This document shows positions 43,756-56,715 of a DNA stretch of 60,000 nucleotides, in pieces. The notes beneath the pieces are model-generated. The model was not told the DNA's origin and ran no database searches. It saw only the letters and a program-made list of their open reading frames with translations. The stretch covers positions 9,488,001 to 9,548,000 of the forward strand of contig CM060731.1 of the NCBI GenBank assembly GCA_030704615.1, given 5' to 3'. Within the stretch, counting starts at the first letter, position 1; every line of letters starts with the position of its first letter. This DNA comes from Takakia lepidozioides (taxonomy: Eukaryota > Streptophyta > Takakiopsida > Takakiales > Takakiaceae). The position numbers and the translations under genes were made by a program.

Positions 43756-46675
43756 CCTTCAAAGCTGAGGTAGGCTGGAACCCTACAGTCCCTGCCAGAT
43801 CTGGGCTTCAAGGTAAAACCCATGCTGGCATTCGTCATGACACCAGGACCTCAGTGGTGGCATGCATGATCTGCAAGTCCATCAAGCATTACACCAGGTG
43901 GTGCCCTTACCAATCTGACTTGTCTGCCCTGATTGAACAGTTACAAAGAGACAAAAAACAGAAGGGTACTTTAAACGAACCCGGTCGTCTGTGAGGGATG
44001 CCAGATGACCATGGTAAAAACCCCAACACGCTGGTAAGTGCTGTTTTTTTTTGTGATTTCAAACTCATGCACTGTGAGGCCTATAAGTGCATCAGTAGGG
44101 ACCGGATCCACCCATTGATGACACAATGTCATGTGGGTCACCTTTCCTTTCCATGTGTTATTGATACTGGCTGTACCATGTCTGCCATTCCACTTAGTAC
44201 AGTCCGCATTCTTGGATTAAAGATTTGCTCTGATCGTGGCCTTGTGGTTACCATAGTTGATGGCACGACATATGAACCCATTGGGTTAGTCACCTTACCT
44301 ATCCGCATTAGTGGGAAAACTGTTTTGCTGACCTGCATTGTCACCATGGGTGAACAAATTTTGTTGGGTCTGGATTGGATGAAGGGTGCAGAGGCCAGCA
44401 TTGACATCATGAACAATCTTATGTGCCTTCACAATGGTGAAGGGCAACCTTGCAAGGTGAGTCTAAGCCATGTTACTATTGCCGCTGGGACCTCTATGAC
44501 CAACTATTCTTGTCTCAAGCTTCAAGCTGAGCAGATGAAGGAGCAGGTGGGTTTGCATTATAATTGGGCCAGATTCAGCCAGTTCCAACCACTTGGTGAT
44601 ACTTTGTACCAATGGCCTTTCCCTCCACTAGGTAAGAAGTCTGGACCTCCCCTGCCTGTGGCAAAGAATACCCTGTTGCTACGTTCTCCAGTTGACTTGA
44701 GCATCCCTGTTTTTTCTCAACGCATAGTACCCACATGCTTAGCTTTTGCTTGCCCTGCAGGTCATTTCCTTGAGGTTGAGGGCTGGAAAAAACTTACCCT
44801 CCAAAAACACTGTCTGGTTGCTTTTGGGGTTTTAGACAGGGGATTCAAGGGCGAGGTCAAGTTACTGATTGCTAATCCTAAACGCATCAGCATCAGTGTC
44901 CGCCAAGGTCAGGTCCTTGCTAGGCTCACTGCTTCTCCTTTGTCTGAGTTGGCCTCTGTTCAGAAAGGTCTCAGTCTTCATGATATTGGGCTAGTGGACT
45001 CCCCTGTGGACCAACTTCAGACGTTTGCCTCTCATTCTGGTTCCACTGACAAAGGCCCGCTTACTCCTGAAGTAGAGCAACATTTCCAGCAGGTCTTCAA
45101 GGATATCAAGGTGGGTGATCATCTTGCTCCCCAGCAGATTAATCGCCTGCACCAGTTTCTTCGTGACAATCTTGTCATCTTTAGTAAAAGGCTTCATGAC
45201 TTGGGCCGCACCATCCTTCTGGATCATGACATCATCACAGATGGTAAGCCTATCAAACAACATGCTTATAGGGAGAGTGTCCGTGAGCGCAAGGTCATTC
45301 AGGATGAGATTACCAAGATGCTTGATGTTGGTGTAATCACCCCCTCCATATCCCCTTGGGCCAGTCCCACTGTCTTGGTGGGTAAGATGATGGCTCAACC
45401 CGTTTTTGCGTTGATTTTCGGCGTTTAAATGCCATCACAAATAGGGATGTTTACCCTTTGCCACGCATTAATGAAACGCTAGATCAACTTAATGGGGCCA
45501 CTATCTTCTCTTCCTTAAGATTTAGCCTCTGGCTTTTGGCAAGTTCCTTTAACTGCTGCTGCTTAGGAGAAAACTACCTTCACCTGCAAGATGGGCCTCT
45601 TCCAATTTGAAACCATGCCTTTTGGTCTTTGCAACGCCACTGACACATTTCAGCGCCTTATGGACATCGTTTTAGGAAACCGTCGTTGGGAGTGTGCATT
45701 AGTTTACATTGATGATATCAACATTTATTTTACAACGTTTGATGCTTATCTACTGGATTTGTAGCGGATTGTGTGTAGACTTCGTGTAGCCGGGCTTAAA
45801 GTTAAAGCCAAGAAGTGTGATTTTTGTATGGAACAGCTCCATTTATTGGGCCATCTGCTTTCTGCTGCTAGCATCCGTCCTGACCCCGCTAAGATCCAAG
45901 CAGTGTGGAATTATCCAGCCCCTAGGGACAAAACATGTGTTAAGGCCTTCTTGGGCTTGGGTTCTTACTATCGTCGCTTCATTTTTCAATTTGCCAAACT
46001 AGCTGCTCCACTCACTCGCTTGTTATCCAAGGATGCTCGTTTTGTATGGGGTACCGCTGAAGCATCCACATTTGAGAAGCTCAAAATTCACTAACCTCTG
46101 CTCCTGTGCTTGTTTATCCTGATTTCACCTTGCCTTTTATCTTGCAAACTGATGCCAGTGATCTAGCTATCTCTGCAGTGTTGAGCCAGATTCAAGATGG
46201 TCTGGAGCATGCCATCGCATATGCCTCTCGCCGCCTTGATAAACATGAGCGTAATTACTCTATCACTGACAAGGAAGGCCTTGCCGTTATCTTTGGAGTC
46301 AAATATTTTAGGTAGTATTTACATGGCTGTTATTTTACCATTGAAACTGATCATCTACCTTTAAAAGCCTTGCTAACCCCTCGTGAACTCACTAGCAGAT
46401 TAGCTCGGTGGGCTCTCATTCTGCAAGGCTATGACTTTACCATCTCCTACAAGCATGGGAAGGATAATGTTAATGCAGATGCTTTGACTCGAGGCGAATC
46501 CAAAATCCCTGAACCTTACACTACCTTAAATGATCTAGTCTCCCCTGCTGCACGCTCTACATCACCTGCTGTGCCTATTTCAGATCCCTATGCCTTGTGT
46601 CATTTGCTGGACTATCATTATGTTCCTCCAGATTTGCTTGACACTTGGGATCTTCTTCAGTTTGACGTTGGTTGA
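43748..46675 (+). pseudogene. Gypsy gag 3' end, protease, RT and RNase H
   Basis: This continues the gag interrupted at 32,524. A CCHC knuckle (CMICKSIKHYTRWC, about 43,865-43,906) is followed by a stop near 43,994, then the protease (CVIDTGCTMSAIPLS, ILLGLDWMKG), an RT connecting region, and RT ([39 protein letters not shown], active site LVYIDDINIYF). RT is broken by a frameshift near 45,400, an in-frame TAG near 45,566 and a TAG near 45,763. RNase H follows (FILQTDASDLAISAVLSQIQ, YSITDKEGLAVIFGVKYF, IETDHLPLKALL). No integrase follows; the coding trace ends at 46,675. Confidence 0.9.
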
Positions 46676-47477
46676 CTCTCCCCTGGTATTGGCATGAATT
46701 CTGGTCTGGTATCCTGCAGACGGGTCTGGTACTTTCAGACCAGTGTTGTGCGGGCATGTCACGCTGGGCTCGAGCTTGTCAACATGGGAACAAGTTAGAT
46801 GCCCGTCGGGCCCAGGCATGAAAAGGGCCCCAGCTTTTGTTGTCTGGCTGTCATTTATAGTTTGTTTTCAATTCGATCCAAATGGCTTGTCCTTGTAAAG
46901 GTCCGGCAGTCTTGTACCCAGGCTGGTCATGGTTTCTACATGTGGAAAAGTGGCCCCAACTTCTGGTTTGAATGGTTCATTTCCTTAATAATAGGGGTGG
47001 GGAAAAAATGAAAACCCACAAGGAAGCCATTAGACCAAGCATTGAGTGTCTAGTTCAAAGCAAAGGTAAGCAATATTTACGTATCTATTTGACTAAAGCT
47101 AATCCACTACTACCATCGATTGTCTCGAAGAGCCCGAAACTCGTAATGAATTCTTCATTGCGTGATTGTGATTTTCATGTGAGTTGATTTCAACTGGGTT
47201 GGGCACCCATGAAGATTTTTGTCGTATGAGCCATCGTCAGCACAGGCCTGCCTCAACACATGTCTCACCTGGGGTGCAGTTGTTAGGGCGGGCCCACGGA
47301 GAGACATGCCTGCCTAGGTAGGCCATGTGGTTGTAAAAAGCAGGTGGCGTGCCTGGTGGTCCTTACTGAACATGCCCTTGCACATGTCCCATTCCTGGCG
47401 ATCGGTGCACCACCCAAACACTGGTTCAGACTTCAGACTCAGTTAGCCTCTAATGCTGATCCTGTGGATTTAATTGG
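46676..47477. other. Gypsy 3' flank
   Basis: No gene is seen. AGGGGTGGGGAAAAAA near 46,993 could be a polypurine tract, with a possible LTR start TGAAAACCC directly after it, but I find no second LTR copy to confirm this. Confidence 0.3.
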
Positions 47478-48060
47478 AGCTATAACTATGATAGGCGACC
47501 CAAACCCATCAAATGGAGAGTTGAATCAATTTGGTTGTGTAAACATGCTGTGAGCAAGCCTGCATCTAAATCTGTCTGTCTGCCCAATAAAGGTCATTTA
47601 TGGTTGATTCAGGGAAGGTGATTGGCATGGAGATTACAGGATTTAACTGTAAACAATAAATGCAAGATGTTATACAAGATGTTGGCAATGATGAGGCCCA
47701 TTTCTTCATAACCAGCATGTTACAAGGTTCGCACCAATCAAACGATCAGCGGACATCAGGAATGTGACAAAACCTTTAATTGTTTGGTGAACTCTGTGCT
47801 TTCTGCAGCTATAACTATGATAGGCGGCCCAAATCCATCAATTGGCAGGTGAATCAATTGGTTGTGTAAACTTGCTGTGAGCAAGCCTGCATCTAAATCT
47901 ATATCTGTCTGCCAAATAAAGGTCATTTATGTTCGATGCAGGGAAGGTGATTGGCATGGAGATTACAGGATTTAACTGTAAACAAAAAATGCAAGATGTT
48001 ATACAAGAACTTGGCAATGATGAGGCCCATTTCTTCATAACCAGCACGTTACAAGGATTG
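47478..48060 (+). repeat. About 331-bp tandem duplication
   Basis: The sequence starting AGCTATAACTATGATAGGCG at 47,478 restarts at 47,809. Both copies continue through AAGCCTGCATCTAAATCT and GGTGATTGGCATGGAGATTA to about 47,727 and 48,057. They are roughly 90 percent alike by eye. An open frame in the second copy (47,929-48,174) is closed in the first by a stop, so I do not call it a gene. Confidence 0.85.
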
Positions 48061-50900
48061 CATCAATCAAACTGCAGCTATTTTGCAGCGAAGCCTTCAG
48101 GGGAGGATACATCTAAAATCAAATGTCAGCTGCTCCTTCAACAATCACTCCAACTTGAAGACAACCAACTTTGACAACAGTTGGACAAATCATGTCACAG
48201 GCATGAGAGAGAGGAGGCTGCATAGTGTGGCAGTCACATTGTTTGGCAATCACGAGATGGGATCGCATGTATGTAACAAGAATCCAAAATCATCTACTAT
48301 CATGAGAATTGATCATGTGAGAGTAGCTCAGTGAAAGCTCTTTGATGACTTGATGAAGTCAAGTCCCCTTCCTCTAGCCTTAATCACCGACTGACCGATC
48401 TCACAAGCTTAAGAAATGCTGCTAAGATTACCTGCATGAAATTCACCCCAGTGTCATCGATGGGCAAACAAGCTCTTCGGGGAGTGTATCAAACCTCATT
48501 GAAAGCACCATCCTGTCTGTAACCTTTCCTAGTAGGTAGGCCCGTGTTCCTAACTTTCTGCGTGAGAGAACTAACGAGAACTTGCGCAGAACGTGAGAAC
48601 TGAGGTGGAGGCTTGTGCCGACCCAGTGGGCCCTCCGCGAGGGCCCCACTCACGAATTTTTGGAGCAACAGTCCAACTCCTTTGCATGTGGGGAACATGA
48701 TTTAATGTTGGCCTGTTCTCTCCACCCCAAGTGACTCACCGAAGCTGCAGCCAACAGCTGCCTCCAGAGTCAAGACCCTACCCTCTTGGAACACCGAACT
48801 CTTGGCCTTGGCCTCACTTGGAGACGACTGCATTGACAGTTCACCGAGTTATTGGGCCTCCCATCACACTCAAGGGTCTGGAAAAACCTGCCCTGCAACC
48901 AAGGTAAGGGTGCCCACCACAGCTGGCCTGCTATGCATACAGTGAGACAAAAACTTGGGTCAACATATCATAAAGCCCCTGTTGGCATCAGGTTTGATTG
49001 GATGAACTTGAATTGGGGTGCCAAATATAGGTTGAATTATTGAATAGGGCTTGTATTCTCACACATCAACTTGAAGAGACCGAGCGCCCCGCTGGCCACC
49101 TAAGAGAGAAATCAAGAACAAGCCACTCAGCTTTTTGAGGCCAATTTGGCCCCCCTAACCTGCCCAAGTTGCTGACATGGCAACTGCGGTCAGGTTAGGG
49201 TGACTGAACATGAAGGTTAGGGCGGCACGCTCCCCTAAACCCCTTGATTGCCCGGCAGGGGCATGGCGCCCGGCCCAGGCCTGGGCCCTAGCCTGAATCC
49301 GCGGTGATGGCAGCTCTGGCTAACGAGGGCGGGCTGGAGGGAGTGCAGCCGCCGCGATGGCGACAGATCTCGGGGGTCGAGAAAAACGCCAGGAGGGGTG
49401 GGCCAAACCTAGGGCGGGGGTTTGAGAGGGTTGAGGGTGGAATGGCCCCCCATGAAAGCAGGGCCGGGTAGCCAGAGGAGCTCCCAAACCCCGCGCCTCC
49501 TGGGCTACGGCTCCAAATATCCTAGGCCTGCAGGCTATACCAAAGGTGTGCCATTTGAAGTCTTGGGCAGGGAACCTAAGGATGCGGTGCATTCGCTGAT
49601 TGGCCTCAAAGTTTTTCGGGGACTTCATATGGAAGCCCATGACATTTCAACCGGAGGGATTAGGGATTGACCGGCTGAATTTTTTTGTATAATTTTAGGA
49701 AGAGAGATTTTGGCCTGCCCAAAGAAAATGGCATATTTTGACCCCCCCAATTTGTCAATACAAGGAGCCCACTTGAGAACATTTCAGAAAAAACTGAAAT
49801 TTTTTGAGAATGTGTGTTATCAGGTATAGAACAACATTCTTGAGACTCTCAAACAGAAAATAAAAATAAAAATGCCCAAATACGAGCAAAAAACTGCTTT
49901 TTTTTTCACCTAGTTCTTAGTGGAGATTTTTTTTTGTCCCCACTCTACACTTCATAATTTTCAGATCTGGCAATTGGATTTTGGTGAAACTTTTTGTGGT
50001 AGGAGGTGGGGTAGGTGGGAAGTAATTCCAACGGTCAGTTTTACAGGAACACAAAGATTCTACAGATATATTTTTTTGTGGGCCAGGGTCATGTTTTTCC
50101 ACGAGAGGGTGAAAATGAGTTTTGACACTTAAGGGTTAAATGGCAATGGGCTCTCTTGCCTTGGCAAAAACATGAAAGGAAGGTAAGACTAGGGAGCATG
50201 ATTTAGCACAACACACCAATCTGTGCTAGAATAAGGTCTACCACAATTTCTGCGTTGACTTCAATATGGTGCGTACAGGGCCGATTCATAACATGAGGTA
50301 TGATGAAATGAATACCTAATGTTATGATGATTAAATAGATTCCGTCCCGTGCTTTCTGTATACCGTAGAGGCCGCTCCATTTCGACGGATCCTTGCCGGA
50401 ATCATTAAATACATGCAGGTCGCCAGGTTCGGCAGGCTTAATGACAATATTAATTATTTCGTTCAGGCTTCATCCAATTTTTCAGGAATTTATGCACTCT
50501 TGGGTACTTTTTTCAAATTAGGTGGGCCATGTCAAGATTCTCTTACAATTGACATTCTCTATGGCAAGTCATAATTATGGTTAGCCATAACTCTCTACCA
50601 AGCCATAGTCATGGCCAGTGGTAAATATTTTTAATAAGTCTCAAACTTTGTTTTTATTATTATTTTGTTTTCCAAACTTGACGTTTAGGAGTTACCATAT
50701 TGCTACCTTTTGTTTTCAAAGTTCATCTTCTTAAGTGCAGATTATTCCCATATTTCGTCTACTTAAAGTGAATTAATTAAAGACGAAATAGAGCGACCTC
50801 TCCGGTATATATATTGTATCATATTATATATAAAACTTGTGTTGGGCTCTTGGGGGTTGAAATCAGGATTTAGCCTGTATGTACCACACGAAAGACAGTT
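48061..50900. other. Long stretch without a recognised gene
   Basis: Composition changes from mixed, to GC-rich at 49,160-49,500, to AT-rich after 50,300. Short open frames are present on both strands but lack any recognisable motif. A TATA-rich run lies at about 50,800-50,832. I see no tRNA, rRNA or element end. Confidence 0.4.
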
Positions 50901-51090
50901 GTGGCATAGCAAACCCTTAAATTGAATGGGAGTTCAGGTGGTAGTCCTTCGAATTAAGTACTATTTGACACGAGGGTTGGGTAGCCTTGAGCAGGCTCAC
51001 GCCTCTCTGCTTTTTCTCACGTGAGCAGAAGAGGATATGCATTCCAAGAATATTTTGGAAAAGCTTTAGCGAAACTAAAATGTGAAATTT

Positions 51091-51106
51091 GTGCTCACGT
51101 GAGCAC
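51091..51106. repeat. 16-bp perfect palindrome with G-box core
   Basis: GTGCTCACGTGAGCAC is perfectly self-complementary and contains CACGTG. A shorter relative, CTCACGTGAG, lies 75 bp upstream at 51,016-51,025. No adjacent gene is identified. Confidence 0.8.
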
Positions 51107-51239
51107 AAGCCACACGAAGTTGGGGCATTGGGCCCTATGCCTGAGCGTTTGTCATACATTGCACGAAGAACACGCTTTCCATCTCCATCAATAATTTTTG
51201 TTGATTAATAGTTGCATATTTAATCATGTGATGTTGACG

Positions 51240-51460
51240 CTCGTAGTAATCACTAACATGCGAAACTAGTCACAATTCATTTTACTTAGCCCACGAAAGC
51301 GTGGGTAATGACCTACTCCAATAAACTCACGTCATCCCTTATATGCAAAACCAAACACAACTCATTTTGTTTCGCCCACAAAACCATTGGATAATGACGT
51401 ATGCAACGATACCTTGAAATTTCATTGGCAAAACCCAATACCTTGATTATTTCGCTGGCA
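51240..51460. repeat. Imperfect tandem duplication, about 95 bp
   Basis: The block with ACAATTCATTTTACTTAGCC and TGGGTAATGACCTACTCCAA is echoed by ACAACTCATTTTGTTTCGCC and TGGATAATGACGTATGCAAC about 100 bp later. A third, weaker echo (TTCGCTGGCAGAACCC) follows. Confidence 0.6.
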
Positions 51461-51563
51461 GAACCCGTACTTTGTCTCATTATACTAAATAGTTCAATTA
51501 TTGTTTGGTATTTATGTGTTTTGGATGGTGTTGGTTATTGTGATTTTGTTTTACCCTAATGTG

Positions 51564-52070
51564 TTACTTTTGTAGCTGTAAATATGTGGAACTTTGAGCT
51601 TGTAGATATACATTATGGGTGCATATTTTCGCAGTAGGGATCTTGATGCACTTAAGTAAGAGACAGACATACGTATCTGAGTCTGCTGAAATGCCTCGTT
51701 GGTTTAAAGTCTGTAGAGCCTTTGTCAGTCTGCCTGCCTCACAAAGCATCTTCACATGCCCAACATAAGAGGCATTATGGACTCCCTCTCTTGATCCTCT
51801 TTCAGAAGTTGTGGTCATGGTTGAGGTGTCTAACTTTATCAACTGTGCCGCTGCAGCTGCTACCTTTAGTTGACCATGGGTGCAATTGCACTCTCCCTTT
51901 CCTCTCTGCTTTTGTTTGCTATTCAAAGGTAGGATTCCTGCCCTGAGTTTAAATTTTAGTCTGGTGCCGAGAGTGGGTAGACCCTTGAGGGACCTCATCC
52001 ATGATGTCCTCCCCCATGTCACAGACTGGAAACAAGTCCAGGGAAGTTTTCTGCCTAACTTCATTTTCAT
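51564..52070 (-). pseudogene. Chimera of LINE C-terminal piece and PPR leader
   Basis: One open minus-strand frame joins a LINE segment (LPTLGTRLKFKLRAGILPLN, as in the array at 54,085-56,715) to part of repeat R1 (AAAAAQLIK), and then to a PPR leader (AGRLTKALQTLNQRGISADS, DTYVCLLLKCIK). The same R1-to-PPR leader order is seen at 380-640 in plus orientation. It is a repeat-mediated composite rather than a gene. Confidence 0.7.
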
Positions 52071-52138
52071 TAGACAATTTTCTGGAAACAGACATGGCTT
52101 TGGACACTACAGCCTCTAAGTCAGTAGGGTTGGGGTGT

Positions 52139-52395
52139 TTGCTGGAACAATTCTAGGCTGTCATTGTCAGCTGCTAGCAGCAAGGCAAGGATGTATGCAT
52201 GATTTGTGCAGAGGTCTGGAAAGCTGAAGGAGCAGGGATAGAGTGTGGGTCCGGATTCATCCAAGAGGGCCGAATTTCAAGCTCCAGATTACCTATGATT
52301 CCCTGTGGAAGGATAGCTATACGAAACCTACATGGGTAGATGGTGAACTGGAAGCCGCAGCACCAGCGGCTCAATTGATAAAATCAGGCACTGCT
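52139..52395 (+). repeat. Dispersed repeat R1, copy 2
   Basis: Near-identical to 200-450 from GCTGGAACAATTCTAGGCTG through TTGATAAAATCAGGCAC. Confidence 0.85.
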
Positions 52396-52599
52396 AATGA
52401 AGGTACCTTCTTCAACACATTTCACCATGTTTTTCCCTCTTATCAGAATCGGCCATAACTTTTCATTTTGAATTCTGATACTTTTCTGACCCCAGTCAAT
52501 GGCAGGACAATCGAGGCAAAAGGTGAATGCCTGTTGGATTACAGAGAGTAGCAGATGCAATTGACCATAGGAACTAGTGTGATAAGTTGAGTTGGGTGT

Positions 52600-53180
52600 T
52601 TCCTAGAACAAATCTAGGCTGTCATTGTCAGGTGCTAGCAGCAAGGCAAGGATGCAGTATGCATGATTTGTGCAGAGGCATGGATAGCTGAAGGAGCAGG
52701 GATAGAGTGTGGGTCTAGGTTCATCCAAGAGGGCCGGACTTCACGCTCCAGATTACCTATGATTCCATGTGGATCAATAGCTACAAGAAACCTGCATGGG
52801 TAGAGTCTGTTATTTTTGGATATTTTCCTGTTGTCACATTGGCAGTATCATGTCAAAGTCACTCCACCAGCTGACTTGCAGAATTCAACATGGAAATTTA
52901 GGATAGATTCTGATAAGAAGGAAAAATAGGGTGAAATGTGTTGAAGAATGTGCCTTCATTAACAGTGCCTGATTTTATCCATTGTGCCGCTGCTGCTGCG
53001 GCTTCCAATTGACCATCTGTTTCTTGTAGCTATCCTCCACAGGGAATCATAGGTATCTGGAGCTTGAAATCCGGGCCTCTTGGATGAATCAGGACCCACA
53101 ATCTATCCCTGCACTCCTTCAGCTATCCATGCCTGTGTACAAATTGAATACATCCTCAGCCTTGCTGCAGCTAGCAGCTA
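52600..53180. repeat. Dispersed repeat R1, copies 3 and 4, facing each other
   Basis: Copy 3 (52,600-52,805, plus) and copy 4 (52,960-53,180, minus) form an inverted pair around a 150-bp centre. Copy 4 contains the reverse complement of GATAAAATCAGGCACTG and of GGATTTCAAGCTCCAGAT. Confidence 0.8.
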
Positions 53181-53489
53181 AAGCAGCTGACACCGACGCC
53201 CTAACCCTACCTACAATATCATGTCAAAATCACTCCAAAACCACCATACATCCACCAACGAGCTTCTCCTAATCTATGTTATCTGTTTTTGGATACTTTC
53301 CTGCTGCCACATCGGCAGTAACTTGTCAAAGTCACTCCTAACCACCACAGATCCACCCCCGGGGGGTGCACTCCAGCCACGTGCGTGCACAGGAGGGGGT
53401 ATTTTAAACCCCTCCATGTACAACATTATACATATAGAGGGGGGTTTATATCACCTTAAATATAATCTTACAGGAGGGGGTTACTAAGT

Positions 53490-53600
53490 TTTAGGAGTAG
53501 TCTAGTGGTAAGGGCGTAGAATGTGGCGTGACACATCGCGGGATCAAATCGCGATGCAATGTTTTTTTGCTTTTCTTTTTTTTCTTTTCTCCCCGCGATC
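53490..53600 (+). mobile_element. tRNA-derived SINE head
   Basis: The A-box-like TAGTCTAGTGGTAAGGG at 53,497 and B-box-like GGGATCAAATCGC about 45 bases later resemble a tRNA-Gly/Asp-type promoter. A T-rich stretch follows. Stems do not pair fully, so it is not a functional tRNA. Confidence 0.45.
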
Positions 53601-53759
53601 TGTCTCCCGCGGGCTCTCTTTTCCCTCCTCCCCCGCACCCCTTCCGTGTCAGCATGGTCTTAGCATGCCATGAGCTTTGTGACCCCCTCTCTTTCTTGTT
53701 TCTTTTTTCCTCTTATCCCATAAGATCTTTGAGCTTCCTGCAGCCATTGTGAAGTACAA

Positions 53760-54163
53760 TCGCATTCTACCAAGATTTGGCGTTTGCGGAATAGTGGCAC
53801 CCTTCCATGGCCTAAGCATACTCAACAAGGCCTGGCTCCGGAGGCTGAGACAGAAGCTTCAGTTCATCTTGTGGCTCCTGAGAAACCTGGTCGCTATCTC
53901 TCATTGGCGTCTGGTAGCACCTGCTGGTCCTAAGTTTTGTCATCTGGTTTGGGTTTTGATTCAGGTATGTCCAAACAGATTGCTTTTCTTTCGTTCTGTT
54001 CCTCTGCGCCTCTCCACCTATCCTCAGCCTCGAGACTTTCAAAGTTGGTAAACAGGGGTATAGGCACAATTCCCTTGATAGTATTGAAGAGAGCGTCTCT
54101 TTGGTGAGAGAACCCCGGACAGTGTATCAGAAAACGAATACTGTCTTCAGGTTGCCCACACAA
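53760..54163 (-). pseudogene. LINE ORF2 natural C-terminus
   Basis: The minus strand reads CGQPEDSIRFLIHCPGFSHQ followed by RDALFNTIKGIVPIPLFTNF and a tail (ERKAICLDIPESKPKPDDK). The zinc-like C...H...C segment continues into this tail only here. In the tandem units upstream the same zinc segment is joined to a thumb region instead, so this is the authentic 3' end. Confidence 0.65.
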
Positions 54164-56715
54164 CGGACAATTGCACTCTCCCTTTCCTCTCGAATCTGTT
54201 TGCTGTTCAAAGGTAGGCTTCCTGCCCTGAGTTTAAATTTCAGTCTAGTGCCGAGAGTGGGTGGACCCTTGAGGTCATCCAAGATGTCCACCCCCATGTC
54301 ACTGACTGGAACAAGTTCAGGGAAGTTCTCTGCCTAACTTCATTTTCATCAGACAATCTCATGGCAACAGACATGGCTTCAGACACTACAGCCTCTAAGT
54401 CAGATTTATCCAGCAGGGTCAAGACTTGCGGATCCAGGTCAAGGTCCTTGAGAATCTTTTCTACTCTCTTCTGCCAGGACTTCGCCTGTTGACAGGGTTT
54501 AGGGTTTCCAAGATATAGAGTCGATTAACTTAGGATATCTAGTGTTGGGCGTATGTTGCAGCTGACCCCACCATCTGACCTTGATTTCATCTCGTCGGGA
54601 GCTTAATGATGGAATGCCAAACTCACCCCGAACAGCCACATTGGCTGTTTTGGAGCATGTTGACATACACTCCTTAAGCGCCCCCACTTGAATGGATTCT
54701 AGAGACTTAGCCTGGTTGGAGTTATCAACCCATATAGCAGATCCGTACTCCAAGGCAGGTCTAATAACGCGAGAAAGCATGGTTTTTCTTAACCTCAGAG
54801 TTGACCCCTGTGCAGTGGAAAATTTAGTGAGCCCCAGAGCTTTGCCCATTTGGTGAGAGAACCCCAGATAGTGAATCAGAAAATGAATATTGTCTTCAGA
54901 TTGCCCACACAATGGGCAGTGCACTCCCCCTTTCTCTCTGCTTCTGTTTGTTGTTCAAAGGTAGGCTTCCTACCCTGAGTTTAAATTTCAGTCTAGTGCC
55001 GAGAGTGGGTGGACCCTTGAGGTCATCCAAGATGTCCCCCCCCATGTCACTGACTAGAAACAAGTTCAGGGAAGTTCTCTGCCTAACTTCATTTTCATCA
55101 GACAATCTCATGGCAACAGACATGGCTTCAGACACACAGCCTCTAAGTCAGATTATCCAGCAGGGTCAAGACTTGCGGATCCAGGTCAAGGTCCTTGAGA
55201 ATCTTTTCTACTCTCTTCTGCCCGGACTTCGCCTGTTTGACAGGGTTTAGGGTTTCCAAGATATAGAGTCGATTAACTTAGGATATCTAGTGTTGGGCAT
55301 ATGTTGCAGCTGACCCCACCATTTGACCTTGATTTCATCTCGGCGGGAGCTTAATGATGGAATTCCAAACTCACCCCGAACAGCCACATTGGCTGTTTTG
55401 GAGCATGTTGACATACACTCCTTAAGCACCCCCACTTGAATGGATTCTAGAGACTTAGTCTGGTTGGAGTTATCAACCCATATAGCAGATCCGTACTCCA
55501 AGGCAGGTCTAACTAACGCGAGAAAGCATGGTTTTTCTTAACCTCAGAGCTGACCCCTGTGCAGTGGAAAATTTAGTGAGCCCAGAGCTTTGCCCATTTG
55601 GTGAGAGAACCCCAGATAGTGTATCAGAAATGAATATTGTCTTCAGATTGCCCACACAATGGGCAGTGCACTCCCCCCCCCTTTCCTCTCTGCTTCTGTT
55701 TGTTGTTGAAAGGTAGGCTTTCTGCCATGAGTTTAAATTTCAGTCTAGTGCCGAGAGTGTGTAGGCCCTTGAGGTCATCCAAGATGTCCACCCCCATGTC
55801 ACTGACTGGACAAGTTCAGGGAAGTTCTCTGCCTACTTCATTTTCATCAACAATCTCATGGCAACAGACATGGCTTCAGACACTACAGCCTCTAAGTCAG
55901 ATTTATCCAGCAGGGTCAAGACTTGCGGATCCAGGTCAAGGTCCTTGAGAATCTTTTCTACTCTCTTCTGCCAGGACTTCGCCTGTTTGACAGGGTTTAG
56001 GGTTTCCAAGATATAGAGTCGATTAACTTAGGATATCTGGTGTTGGGCATATGTTGCAGCTGACCCCACCATCTGACCTTGATTTCATCTCGTCGGGAGC
56101 TTAATGATGGAATGCCAAACTCACCCCGAACAGCCACATTGGCTGTTTTGGAGCATGCTGACATACACTCCTTAAGCGCCCCCACTTGAATGGATTCTAG
56201 AGACTTAGCCTGGTTGGAGTTATCAACCCATATAGCAGATCCGTACTCCAAGGCAGGTCTAATAACGCGAGAAAGCATGGTTTTCTTAACCTCAGAGTTG
56301 ACCCCTGTGCAGTGGAAAATTTAGTGAGCCCCAGAGCTTTGCCCATTTGGTGAGAGAACCCCAGACAGTGTATCAGAAAATGAATATTGTCTTCAGATTG
56401 CCCACACAATGGGAAGTGCACTCCCCCTTTCCTCTCTGCTTCTGTTTGTTGTTCAAAGGTAGGCTTCCTTCCCTCAGTTTAAATTTCAGTCTAGTGCCGA
56501 GAGTGGGTGGACCCTTGAGGTCATCCAAGATGTCCTCCCCCATGTCACTGACTAGAAACAAGTTCAGGGAAGTTTTCTGCCTAACTTCATTTTCATCAGA
56601 CAATCTCATGGCAACAGACATGGCTTTGGACACTACAGCCTCTAAGTCGGATTTATCCAACAGGGTCAAGACTTGCGGATCCAGGTCCAGGTCCTTGAGA
56701 ATCTCTTCTACTCTG
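54085..56715 (-). repeat. Tandem array (about 3.5 copies, 745-750 bp) of LINE ORF2 C-terminal region
   Basis: Each unit encodes, on the minus strand, a post-RT thumb segment (LSRVIRPALEYGSAIWVDNS, ANVAVRGEFGIPSLSSRRDE, KVRWWGQLQH), a connector (AMSVAMRLSDENEVRQ, PTLGTRLKFKLRVGSLPLNN) and a zinc segment (CPLCGQSEDNIHFLIH). Unit starts marked by GACAGGGTTTAGGGTTTCCA lie near 54,494, 55,239 and 55,989. A partial unit covers 54,085-54,486. Units are well over 90 percent alike by eye. Confidence 0.9.

Noticed and set aside
49160-49500. GC-rich block as possible rRNA or CpG-island promoter
   Set aside because: No rRNA core motif is present and no gene start is supported nearby.
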